Source: Mesostigma viride
Lineage: Eukaryota > Streptophyta > Mesostigmatophyceae > Mesostigmatales > Mesostigmataceae
Reading direction: 5' to 3'
Assembly: GCA_009746045.1 (NCBI GenBank)
Contig: RPFO01001952.1
Span: 126,001 to 184,943 of the forward strand
Length of the DNA: 58,943 nt
Under the pieces are notes generated by a model that did no database searches, was not told the DNA's origin, and worked only from the letters and a program-made list of their open reading frames with translations. This document shows positions 33,955 to 44,522 of this stretch, piece after piece. A program made the position numbers and the translations under genes. Numbering within the stretch: the stretch's first letter is position 1; each line of letters begins with the position of its first letter.

Positions 33955-34738
33955 CCTCCACGGCCGACGACATGCATCAACACCCGCATTGGCTAGGCCT
34001 GGGCGGCCCTCCGCCGCCTCGACAGGTTTTGGACCTGTCGCTACCTGACTGAGTGAGCGACGCAAGCGCATTCTGTTCAAGGCCCTTGTCCTCAGCATCC
34101 TCCTTTATGGCTGCGAGGCGTGGACCCTGGACCAGGCGCTGAGCCAGCAGCTTGACGGCACCCGGTCACTCGAATGCTCCGTCATATCCTCGGCGTCCGC
34201 TACCAAGAACGCCGCACCCGGGCCGAGCTCTACTGCGAGCTCCCTCTTGTCACCCATACCATCCGACACCGTCTCCTCCTCTTAATTGCCGGCCATCTTG
34301 CCCGCACAGACCAGGTGGATACCGATGTGGGCCCTGCCGGGGGGCTTAAGACGGGCCAACCAGGTAGACACCTCCTCCTATGGCAGGGTCCCCTTGTCCC
34401 ATCGCAACCCACTGGCAAACTTGCGCGCGCCGGGCACCGGCGTGGCGCGACCCGGACCGGCTATGTGACACAACTGCTTGAAGATGCAGGGCTTCTGGGA
34501 CTATCCGTACTCCGCGCCCGCATGATTGACAAGGAGAAATGGGCTGCCATCTGCGATAAGCACCTTCCCGAGGGGTATGCTCCTGTTTTCTCCCCTGGCA
34601 TGGGCCCCGCGGCCCGTTGCTAGCCAGGGTAGAAGTCCGCAGGTGGAGGTTATTGGTCCTGAGGATAGCCGCTACACTACCGCCTCGTCTGCCATTACAG
34701 TAGAGGACAGCTCGGATGAGGATTACATCCCCATCTAG
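33955..34738 (+). pseudogene. LINE ORF2 C-terminal part
   Basis: This resumes the LINE after the insertion. The reading RKRILFKALVLSILLYGCEA occurs here in a shifted frame, then MLRHILGVRYQERRTRAEL, RHLLLWQGPLVPSQPTG and DKEKWAAICDKHLPEGYAP, ending in another frame with SSDEDYIPI and a stop at 34736-34738. The order matches LINE C, which is open throughout. At least two frameshifts. Confidence 0.8.
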
Positions 34739-34866
34739 TGCTTAACGGTTGGGGGATGATGCAGACGATATTTGTTTAAACTTTTGTGTAATTATTTTTC
34801 TAATGAGATTAGCATAGTACTCCATGGCATGCCTTTGCGCATGACACGCAAGTACTTACTTACTTA
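34739..34866 (+). repeat. LINE 3' UTR and (TTAC)n tail
   Basis: TGATGCAGACGATATTTG, TTTCTAATGAGATTAGCA and GGCATGCCTTTGCGCATG are shared by all LINE copies in the window. The tail is AAGTACTTACTTACTTA, a simple-repeat tail rather than poly(A). Confidence 0.85.
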
Positions 34867-35222
34867 CTTCTCGACAACGAAATCCCATTCGGGCCCTTTC
34901 TTCGGCATGGCTGCAAATTGAAAATGGCTGCACAGTCGCACTGTTGCACTAGCAGCTCGTCGTCGCTATATTGCATCCTATACCACCGTCACTAGCACAG
35001 CTGGTATATGCTGGCATACTGATATGCGTTAGATACCTAGTCCTACAGTAGCTGTCTCCTACCGGCCAAACATTTTTCAAGGCTTGCGCTTTATGGAAAG
35101 AACTGTATGCATCTACTTCTAGTACTAGTAAAAATCTCAAATGTGCAGTGCATGAACGCGCCGTGCCCAGAACCTGGCGGGCACCGCGCCAGTGCCCGCT
35201 GCCCGCTGGTACCCCGAAAAAT
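34867..35222 (-). pseudogene. hAT copy 2, start codon and upstream region
   Basis: Reverse complement matches 7090-7440, including the start region where MPKKGPEWDFVVEK corresponds to MRKKGPEWDFVLEK. The rest of the copy lies 6 kb to the left beyond LINE A. Confidence 0.8.
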
Positions 35223-35537
35223 TCCAAAACGCTTATTCTAAAATAAATACGCGAATAAACGGCGGAGGCCTCCTGTACGCGTATTGCCGTATTTTTGCGG
35301 CTCCGTACGGCGTATTTTCCAAGTTACCCGGATCGTCAGCATCACTTACTAGGCTGCTCCGGGGTCAATTAATCGTCATCGACACCAACCCAAGCTCCGT
35401 GGTCCGGTGTTGGAGTATGTAGTGCTTGCCGACCGGGCGCGTAAGCATAAGCGCCACCGCCGGTGAGCTCATTATGAGGAATTCCTTAGGTTAGATGCCA
35501 GGGAGACCAGTTTCTATATACAAATTAGCTTCAAAAT
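35223..35537. other. Likely outer end of hAT copy 2
   Basis: On the minus strand it contains GGAAAATACGCC and CAATACGCG words resembling the subterminal motifs at 6265-6681. No gene is seen. Confidence 0.35.
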
Positions 35538-35547
35538 CAGGGTTGTC

Positions 35548-35883
35548 CCATCGCAACCCACTGGCAAACTTGCGCGCGCCGGGCACCGGCGCGGCGTGAC
35601 CCGGACCTATGTGACACAACTGCTTGAAGATGCAGGGCTTCTGGGACTATCCGTACTCCGCGCCCGCATGATTGACAAGGAGAAATGGGCTGCCATCTGC
35701 GATAAGCACCTTCCCGAGGGGTATGCTCCTGTTTTCTCCCCTGGCACGGGCCCCGCGGCCCGTTGCTAGCCAGGGTAGAAGTCCGCAGGTGGAGGTTATT
35801 GGTCCTGAGGATAGCCGCTACACTACCGCCTCGTCTGCCATTACAGTAGAGGACAGCTCGGATGAGGATTACATCCCCATCTA
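35548..35883 (+). pseudogene. LINE ORF2 C-terminal fragment (copy B)
   Basis: Reads LLEDAGLLGLSVLRARMID and DKHLPEGYAPVFSP, then in a second frame RPVASQGRSPQVEVIGP to SSDEDYIPI. A 5'-truncated dead copy. Confidence 0.75.
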
Positions 35884-37535
35884 GTGCTTAAGGGTTGGCC
35901 CGGGATGATGCAGACGATATTTGTTTAACCCGTGTTTTTTTTAATGAGAACGCGATATATCGCGTTGTAAGCTTTTTTTAGAACACGTATAGCACCTAAG
36001 GAAAAATTTTTTTCATGGTCATCTATATACTTTCCTGAAAGCCCATAAATCAAAGGATTTTTTGAGCTACTCAGACCTACAAAATGCTAATTCATTAGAG
36101 AGATACACTGGTTTGAATACAGGGGGGTCTGACCTTGACCGCGATTTCTTGACCCTAGGTCACAAGTCATGTGCTTATTCACAAATGGTTCATGAAAAAA
36201 AAATGGCTTCTTGCACGAGCTATGCGCAACATATGCAGGCTCTGTGAAACAAAACTCAGGCCCATTGGTCCACTGGAGCTATTTTTCATTAGCATCACAA
36301 TTACAACGCAGTACAACGCAGTGGGAAAAATGAGAGCCCTTCACAACATGACGCAACGACACGAGCCCCATAAACGGGGCCATAGTGAGCTTGGAGGGTC
36401 AAAACGTTGAAAATAAGTGTTGCATAAGTCATACAGCATCAAACATGCATCAAACATCATGACTGGATGACCTAATATGACTGAATCAGGCAGCCATAGC
36501 CAAAGCATCATCCACTCTCACAACGACGTGTTGAGCACATGCCTCGTGGGAACGGAGGTGCTGGGTTTTCATTCCATAACGCGTGCAATACTGAAAGAAA
36601 GAGGCACGTGTAATGCAAGGCTTGGATAGGTTGAGTGATCCATGAGCTTACGTGCAGGCAAAGATGACGCTGGAATGCATGCTAGCAAATGGTGGCAAGA
36701 TGCTAACAACACATGATTATACACCATGATTATGGGCACCTAGCTGATCTTCTTGCACAATCAACGCAGTATAAACCATCAACATCCAATCCTCACGATA
36801 TATGCACGGCCTGACGACGTATACAGCACCTAAATACTGCACAACTGCAACCTGCTATGGCTGACATGCAAGCAACGTCGAGTAGGATGGCGGTCTTAGA
36901 GAGGCTGGGCAGAGGTCGGTAGAAATAAGTGGAAAACTGGCAGAAACTAGGTAGAAACACGATATACTTACGCCTGCAAGCACTATTGAGCCGGTGGCAG
37001 AGGCCATTTCCAGGAAAATACAGCATACCGTAGCAATAGCCACGGTCACGCCTAACGCTATTTGCAGGCACCATCATGCCCGGAGCTACCCAATAAAAGT
37101 CTGCACAAATCTCGGTTTAGCCGAGAGTCCGGGCATTCGGAATGAATAAACATGTGTTAAGAAGTCGAAACACCATGGAAATACCAAGCATGGCCGGTGC
37201 CGCAGCAGACCCGAGTCTTGACGTAATAATATGTATGCCGGTTTCCAGGGTTTCCGCATGAGAGTTGGGTGAGAAACTGGAAAAAACTACGTTTCCTTTG
37301 CCCCAGTACATCAACAAACTCGTAGAAACCTAATTATCAACCTTTGAACGCATCATCATGGTCGTGCCACCCAACAGCCACTGAAATTCGCGCGAAAACT
37401 GGCGAGATCTACCTGCCGCCATCGCCGTCGGCTTCACCTTCGTCCCGCGAAAATGCCTGATTTCAGTGGTACATACTTGTATGCAGCTGTCACCAAAAAA
37501 ATACCAAAAATACCAGGATTTTTTCTTGAATTCTA

Positions 37536-38718
37536 TGAGATAAGTAAGTAAGTAAGTACTTGCTTGTCATGCGCAAAGGCATGCTACGGAGTACTATGCT
37601 AATCTCATTAGAAAAATAATTACACAAAAGTTTAGACAAATATCGTCTGCATCATCCCCCAACCGTTAAGCACTAGATGGGGATGTAATCCTCATCCGAG
37701 CTGTCCTCTACTGTAATGGCAGACGAGGCGGTAGTGTAGCGGCTATCCTCAGGACCAATAACCTCCACCTGCGGACTTCTACCCTGGCTAGCAACGGGCC
37801 GCGGGGCCCGTGGGGAGAAAACAGGAGCATACCCCTCGGGGAGGTGCTTATCGCAGATGGCAGCCCATTTCTCCTTGTCAATCATGCAGGCGCGGAGTAC
37901 GGATAGTCCCAGAAGCCCTGCATCTTCAAGCAGTTGTGTCACATAGGTCCGGGTCGCGCCGCGCCGGTGCCCGGCGCGCGCAAGTTTGCCAGTGGGTTGC
38001 GATGGGACAAGGGGACCCTGCCATAGGAGGAGGTGTCTACCTGGTTGGCCCGTCTTAAGCCCCCCGGCAGGGCCCACATCGGTATTCACCTGGTCTGTGC
38101 GGGCAAGATGGCCGGCAAAGAGGAGGCGGCGGTGTCGGATGGTATGGGTGACAAGAGGGAGCTCGCAGTAGAGCTCGGCCCGGGTGCGGCGTTCTTGGTA
38201 GCGGACGCCGAGGATATGACGGAGCATTCGAGTGACGGTGCCGTCAAGCTGCTGGCTCAGCGCCTGGTCCAGGGTCCACGCCTCGCAGCCATAAAGGAGG
38301 ATGCTGAGGACAAGGGCCTTGAACAGAATGCGCTTGCGTCGCTCACTCAGGTAGCGACAGGTCCAGAACCTGTCGAGGCGGCGGAGGGCCGCCCAGGCCT
38401 GGCCAATGCGGGTGTTGATGTCGTCGGCCGTGGAGGGAAGCCAGCTGCCAAGGAGCTTGAAGCGAGTCGCCGGGGGGACGGGGCTGCCGTCTAGCAAGAG
38501 GAGGGTGGGTGGGGCTATCCCAGCAGGGAAGCCGATGGCCATGACCTCCGTTTTCTTGCTGATCATAAGCCCCACCGCCCGCGCTTCCAGTGATAAGCTG
38601 TCTAGCCACAGTTGGGCTGACTCTGGGGTTTCCACGAGTGTCGTGTCATCAGCGTAGATCAGATCGCTCAGGCGGTAGGGTGGGTCAACCCCGCCGTAGC
38701 TGGCGTACTCCGTGAGAT
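37536..38718 (-). mobile_element. LINE C, 5'-truncated, inverted inside the TTAA element
   Basis: TGAGAT at 37536-37541 and 38713-38718 is a short TSD, overlapping the LINE's own bases. The body (about 37542-38715) starts within the reverse transcriptase and ends with the shared 3' UTR and (TTAC)n tail. It is the best-preserved C-terminal half of ORF2 in the window. Confidence 0.85.
37673..38714 (-). pseudogene. LINE ORF2 C-terminal half, open reading frame
   Basis: Uninterrupted for about 347 codons on the minus strand: LSDLIYADDTTLVETPESAQ (catalytic YADD) near the start, RFKLLGSWLP, FKALVLSILLYGCEAWTLD, MLRHILGVRYQERRT, FAGHLARTDQVN and a stop after SSDEDYIPI at 37673. The upstream RT fingers, endonuclease and any ORF1 are lost by 5' truncation, so it cannot act alone. 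The lack of stops suggests a recent insertion. The sequence after YADD is the RT thumb/connection and C-terminal domain. Confidence 0.8.
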
Positions 38719-39081
38719 GTTTCTTACCTATTTTGAAAGTTTCAGACCAAAAATCGCATGTTTAATAGATTTGCCACGTGTCAGATTACAACGCGATACA
38801 TCGCGTTCTAACCCTACAACGCGATGTATCGCGTTGTAAAAAAACACGGGTTAAAAACTTTTGTGCAATTATTTTTCTAATGAGATTAGCATAGTACTCC
38901 GTGGCATGCCTTTGCGCATGACACGCAAGTACTTACTTACTTACAGGGTTGTCGAAAGGAATGACATCATCAATGTAACGACAAGTGTGCACAAAACGCT
39001 TGTGGATATCCCCATCTAGTACTATATCAAGGAGACAACCAGCGCAGGCCAGAAATCTAGTACTATATCAAGGAGACAACT

Positions 39082-39172
39082 ATATGGTTGGGGTCATCCA
39101 TCAGGGTTAATGCTCCGTGACTCCCCAACGGGAGCACGAGTCTAATTAATTAATTGATTAATATGGTTGGGG
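39082..39172 (+). mobile_element. 67-bp truncated (TTAA)n-tailed retroposon with 12-bp TSD
   Basis: ATATGGTTGGGG at 39082-39093 and 39161-39172 flank a 67-bp insert made of a stem-loop (CTCCC/GGGAG, 39121-39134) and TTAA repeats. The stem-loop plus tail resembles the 3' end of the element at 4154-4944. Confidence 0.65.
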
Positions 39173-39289
39173 CATGATGCAGACAATATTTGTGTGTTTG
39201 TTTAAACTTTTGTTTTATTATTTTTCTAATGAAAATGGTTTAGTACTCCGTGGCATGCCTATGCACATGACACGCAAGTACATACTTAC
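39086..39289 (+). mobile_element. LINE D, 3' end only
   Basis: GGTTGGGG, then GATGCAGACAATATTTG, TTTCTAATGAAAATGG and a CATACTTACC tail match the LINE 3' UTR. It is split near its left end by the 67-bp insert. No clear TSD. Confidence 0.65.
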
Positions 39290-39728
39290 CCCGCAGCTGG
39301 TAGCTAGTTCATTGTTGGTGGTTAATCTTCCAAACAATACTCTAGATGCCTTGTGAACTCTCATCCTCTATGAAAGGAGAACCATGCATGGGACAAAGAG
39401 AGACTGTTGGCGCACAAACCCAGAAAGCAGGCGTGTGAAAAAATTCACCAAGGTATTAACGATGCTCATGAACCAAGGAGGCTTATCACACAGTGCAAAC
39501 AAAACTGACATGGCATATGTTACATCTGTTACCATCATCTCGCCCTTTGTGTTCCGTAACCTAAGAACGCTTCTAGAATCCACAAGTTGAGCTGAGACCC
39601 CCCCAGCCCAAAGGGCCTGGCATATGGGCACAGAGCAGCCTCGGGCTGATCAGGCATCTGCCAACAGGGCAGTCCCTGACGCATTAGCAGCGATTCCCAG
39701 AGGATCTTAGCAGCAGTTGCCAACACAT

Positions 39729-42089
39729 CTAGCAGCAGGCACAGGCCTCCTTCTCCGCGCGCTCCGCCTCGCGCTTGGCCTGGTGGTAGGCGCGCTTGCG
39801 GGCTTTCCGACTGTTCTCATTCGACTCAACCTCCACGCGGGGGTATACGCTCACCTGCACGCCAAAAGAAAAGAGGGGATGCCATTAGATAATTAGCTAG
39901 TTATTTTTATTTATAAAATTATTGGTCGCGTGGTCGTACTGGGATGCCATGTAGAGGAAGGTTTGTTGTGGATTGGAGTGTCACCGCTGAAAGGGACGAT
40001 GTGAGACGGGATGGTTGGATTGTAAGGACTGAAGATTCTTCGGGATGGCATAACACCCCATAGCCACTACACACTCCCATCATATGCCATGCACCCAGCA
40101 TTGTTAACCTCACATCAATTAACCGCATTATCAAACGTGGAATCATGGTGTGATACCACTAAATGAAAAATCCTTGCCAAATCCAACTACATGGGGATCC
40201 GAATCCAACTATGGCCCAAGCATTAACCCCCCAAAATGGAATCCAAAGGTAATCTTACACCCATTAAACTAAATTAAATTAAATTGTAACATATCTCCGT
40301 TAAGTTACATGTAGCACATATCCCTGAGAAGGGGCATATGGCTTTTAATACATTCTGGGCTACTTCCTGCAAGGGTAGGGTGAAAACTACACCTGCTCTG
40401 GGTGCACAAAAAGTACCTGCACCACTATGTATTCCAGCGCCAAAGGTGCGGACATAGGGTGGAAGATCATCATTGTCATCAGAAAGCAACAAACGTGAAG
40501 ATCATCATGGCTAAACAAGGGCTAGGGCATGGCTTCTCAGCAGAGAGTAGCTCTCTGTATAGGCAGAGCTTGGCTAAATTCTTATAGCATGATCCATGGG
40601 GAGTCCCATTATAGGCAGAGCTTGGCTAAATTCTTAAGGCATCATCCATGGGGCCAGTCCCATTGTTCGCGTGAGCCACGTGCGAGGCTAAGCCTGACTA
40701 ATCTACACTACTGTTATACATTCCCTAGACTGGGGCCGCTGGGGTGGCAGGGGGCGCCTGCCAGGGCTTGTGGTCGACGTGGATGACTCACACCCGTAGC
40801 ACGTGGATGACTCACACCCATAGCACGTCAATACCGCATAAGCACCCCTGCGACTGGCCCACAACCGCTGCCCTCAGCCACCCATGAAACAAACATACAA
40901 ATCACACCAGCTGGCCCTAAGAAGATCGGGAGCCAAACACTAGAGCCAGGCCTGCGTACAGCCAGGCCATCATTTACTCCTGGCATCCCCCATGCCTCCT
41001 GTACAGTCGTACAGCATAAAAATGCGACAAGTCCCTTGCCGACGGTAAAAGTCCCAACAAGGCAACGAAACACAATAACCACTGTATGGTGCTGCCAGCA
41101 AGCATCTGAAGAGAGGGAGAAGGGAGTTAAGCCGGACGATGCAGCATAGTCACATACCTTCTTCTGAGAGCTGGAGACGTACTCGAAAGCGACTACGCCA
41201 TCAATGAGGGCATACAGGGTATGGTCCTTCCCCATGCCGACATTGTTGCCAGGGTGGACCTGTGGCCAGGAAAAGTAACACACATGTTGCCAGCAGTTCA
41301 GCATAGGCATCAAAGAAAATCTACATGCTGTGTTCACATCTCGATGTTATTTAGAAGCCATCCCGCCACCTTGCCATTCAGACACCTGCCGCAAAATTCT
41401 TACGGATAATCGGTAGTCACTTGATGAACCGAAAACCGCATGAGCCCTAATCTAGACCAAAACTACATCCATGAAATTGAGGTCAAACCATCTTGCGTCT
41501 GGCAAAATTTTTTGGAATTTCTCCTTCTTATCATTAATGCATATCTGCCAGCCACATGTGTCGAGTCTACCCCGCTCTACATCGCGTTCCACTAGGCGAT
41601 CCTCTTTGCGGTCCTTCAGCGGACCATGAACTTCATTTCACGTGATAATTCTGGATTGCAACGTAACAATAGCTAAATTCTAACGATGCTAAGCTCGGAC
41701 AGCATCGTGGCCGTATTCGCATGTCGCATTCTGCCGCAGACACATAAACAGAGAGGCCGCAACAGATAGGCCGCCTTGAAAAAATATTGCAACAGGGAAT
41801 AACCACGAGTTGTAATCACCTTAGTCCCCCGCTGCCTAACAATGATGCATCCTGGTTGGCATTCCTCGCCACCGTACAGCTTCACCCCAAGCCTCTGGGC
41901 ATTAGAGTCACGGCCGTTGGTCGTGCTTCCGGCTCCCTTCTTGTGGGCCGCCTCAATAATCAATGGCTGAGGGGCTGCCGCCTGCTGGCGCCGGGCGCAT
42001 TCCACGCCCAGACGGCTGCCAGACAGGAAACCTGCCTGCGAGCAGGAGGAGATAGTCATGGTGCTGAACATACCGGCGATGGAAGCCAT
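39729..42089 (-). CDS. rpl27: Plastid 50S ribosomal protein bL27, nuclear-encoded, three exons
   Basis: Exons on the minus strand: 42089-41820, 41259-41158 and 39854-39729, all phase 0, with donors GTGATT and GTATGT and CAG acceptors; 165 residues. Residues 1-47 ([20 protein letters not shown]...) are Ser/Thr/Ala-rich with few acids, a chloroplast transit peptide. The bL27 core starts [20 protein letters not shown] (48-67), continues IIVRQRGTK and, across intron 1, [20 protein letters not shown]. The N-terminal end reaches the peptidyl-transferase centre in bacterial ribosomes. Exon 3 adds [14 protein letters not shown] and a basic helix ending ACACC, like the extension of plant L27. An in-frame ATG at 42194 could lengthen the N-terminus; 42089 is preferred because it gives a typical transit peptide. 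A mitochondrial location is possible but less likely. Confidence 0.93.
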
Positions 42090-44522
42090 GACCGTCTGCG
42101 TTGGAAATGCACGGACGTCGGTAAAGGCGGACAACAAGGCTTCTTCTATCCGCACGAGGGGGCGTTGGGGGGCGACGCAGCGCAACGTGCACATCGCCGA
42201 CCAGGAGCAAGACGGGCCGGACGCGCCGAGGCAGGGCCGGATGGGCCAGGACTGCAGCTTACGGTAGGCCTCTAGTGAGTACACAGTGGGCCTAGATCAC
42301 AGTCATCTCGCAATTGGCACGAACATGGAACTCGACGGACCGGGAGTCCGGGACCGTTTTTTTAGGGCACCCGTAATCACTGGCTCAAATCGGGTAGCAC
42401 AAGCGTCAGGCTGCCAGCATGACAAGCCTGAAGCCTGATCGCTTCATGGAATCCATGGTGGCATTTTGCAGCCAACAACGGCCCTAGGATTTCATCTTAT
42501 TATAGGATATTAGCTGTAAGAGCCTGATCGCGTCGTTGTCTTACAATTTGTAATCTGCCCTGCGGCGAGGGGACATGTACGTGCAAGATGCGAAGACGTA
42601 GCCGACACCCGCATGCTGTCAATTAGAGCGTGGCTCAGGGAATTTCGGCCTTCCTCATGGCCTGCTGCCCGTCCTCGTGTATAAATGGGCGTGCATTGAT
42701 TCTGCTTAGGTGAGGAACTGGTGGTGTATGCAGCCACGCATGTGTTGGGATTTTTTCCCCTGGAATCGTTCTTATGTCAAAGTGAGTGGCGGGCAATAGC
42801 GCGCTCTAATTGCGCCACGAATATCGAGTTCATTGTTATCATGACGTGTCGTGTTGACCCTGAGTGTACGCTTACTAACCCTGATTGACATGCAGACGAG
42901 ACGCCAGCGGTGCTGGTCTGCTTTCGGAGGGCCCGGAGCATGTATTAAACGGCGTTACCCGGCTGGTGGCCAAGCCGGCAGCTCATGGAGGATGCCCATC
43001 CGGAAAGGGTGCCCGAGGACGCCAGGTATTACAAGCAGGGAGCAAATCCTCTGTCACTCGTCGTCAGACACTGGCAACGCCTGATGTGTTTGATGCCAGA
43101 AAGTAAATGCTTAACAGATGCCTAGATTCCCATAGTCTGGTACGGCGGCCTCCAGGGCGTTCATGATGGGATGCCGTGATGGGGGCATCAACTCGCAACT
43201 CGTACTGTCTTCCTGTTGAAAAGGTGCTAGCAAGCTCGGCATGTGGATGTAAACATTCGCAGGTTATCCATACTGACGATTACAGCCACAATATCGAATC
43301 AGGACTGCAGGCACAAATGCTCATAAAAAATACGCAGTACTTCACTTTTAGCCCAGTTTCTTGAATACTATTTATCTTGACTTCTACATTTTGTCAGTAA
43401 CAGTCCTGTAATGGACCTTGCTTCCACAGCAGTGGCATTACAGTCAGGGGCTCAACCTCCCTGCTGTTAATTCCGCGTTGTCTCTCTGTATGTACACCAC
43501 CTGGAGGTGCTGTCTGCCTGCTCATTAGTCGTTGTCTGTTTTTTGTAATCAGCACACGGGTCTTCATGTTGTGTTGGATCTTGCTGTGCTTGGCATTTCG
43601 TCCCACCCGCCGCCCCTCCCCTCACCACACTCCTCCATCTACACCCTCGCCCTTCCTCCCCTTGGTCAGTTTTAGCCCATCTAGCAACTTATGTCTCTGC
43701 GTCATCACATTCCCTGTGTGGGGACCGTTGTGTCTTCCTACCATGTCCTGCACCCCTGCCACACATTCGCTGGTGTTTGGGGGGGCAAAGCCTCTTGTTT
43801 CTCTCCATGTTTAACTCTCTTACATGCCGGCCACACTCCAATCCATGTGGTCCGCAAATGGTCCTGAGAAATTGGCATCTGCTCGCTCTCAGCTGTCGCC
43901 CTCAGTCGCTAGCTCGTGGCTGCCAACACTTACCAGTCGCTAGCTCGTGGGTGGTAATCCTTCTGGTGAGTTTCTCCGCCCCCGCCTGCCTTCCCTTCTT
44001 TCAAGTGCTCCCAGCCTGCACACATGGTGTGCTCTTCCGCGTTTGCTCCCCTTTGCTTGGCCACAGGGGCGCGCCGGATCGACACCTCCAAGCCACTGGA
44101 TGTCTGTCAGGTAGGTTCCTGCCCCGTGTTCTACGACACTGTGTCAGGTGGTACCTGCCCACGTTTGACAGCAGTCAGACAGGCTGCTGGCCCGGTTGCC
44201 CGCACAGCCGTGAAAATGTGCCATGTAAACACCCCCTTGGAAGTTCACCTACCTGTATTGGGGAGCCCGCTGGCCTTGTGCTTTCAATTTTGATCCCTGC
44301 CCCCAGCACCATGCGTGGGCAAGCAGTTCATGAACTACAGAGAGTGCGCCCTATTTGCCTTGTGTTGCCTCTCGCCAGCAGGCGCTCTCTCGTCTCTCGT
44401 CCATAACACCGGGTCCGCCATTTTGTGGTCACGCCTAGCAGTAGCCGCAACACTATGGTCCATGCTTGAACCAGTAGCGCGCGTGCAGCCTTGTCGAGAG
44501 ATTCCTCTTTCGACAACAGGTA
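42090..44522. other. Gap upstream of bL27; no firm gene
   Basis: The bL27 promoter must lie at the left edge; no TATA box was identified. A possible exon on the plus strand spans about 42898-43021 (CATGCAG before it, CCAG|GTATTA after it) but has no recognisable product. 43590-44000 is pyrimidine-rich. Confidence 0.35.

Larger units (their letters stand above)
28699..34876 (+). mobile_element. LINE A, 5'-truncated, inserted in hAT copy 2
   Basis: CTTCTCGACA at 28699-28708 and 34867-34876 is the TSD. Joining the flanks restores the hAT sequence seen intact at about 7425-7440. The LINE body (28709-34866) starts in the last part of the ORF2 endonuclease, contains the reverse transcriptase, is split by a 3.39-kb element (30566-33954), and ends with a 3' UTR and a (TTAC)n-type tail. 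Without the insert the LINE is about 2.77 kb. Confidence 0.9.
35925..38854. mobile_element. piggyBac-like TTAA element (2.92 kb) carrying LINE C
   Basis: TTAA at 35925-35928 and 38851-38854 flanks a unit (35929-38850) beginning CCCGTGTTTTTTT and ending with its inverse. Subterminal palindromes (AACGCGATATATCGCGTT on the left, two variants on the right) lie next to both ends. TTAA duplication and CCC...GGG ends are the marks of the piggyBac superfamily. No transposase is present: the interior (36000-37535) has only short frames, and the right half is an inserted LINE. The empty site is GTTTAAACTTTTG of the LINE family. Confidence 0.85.
35538..38953 (+). mobile_element. LINE B, 3' end only, split by a TTAA element
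   Basis: CAGGGTTGTC at 35538-35547 and 38944-38953 is the TSD. The LINE body is 35548-35924 plus 38855-38943, about 470 bp: the last part of ORF2 (35557-35883, ending SSDEDYIPI) and the 3' tail. It was interrupted at TTAA in GTTTAAACTTTTG of the 3' UTR. Confidence 0.9.

Noticed and set aside
33436-34098. 220-codon minus-strand frame
   Set aside because: It crosses the junction between the inverted-repeat element and LINE A, so most of it is accidental; no domain seen.
41787-42275. A 160-codon plus-strand frame
   Set aside because: It is antisense to exon 1 of the bL27 gene, which has strong family motifs.
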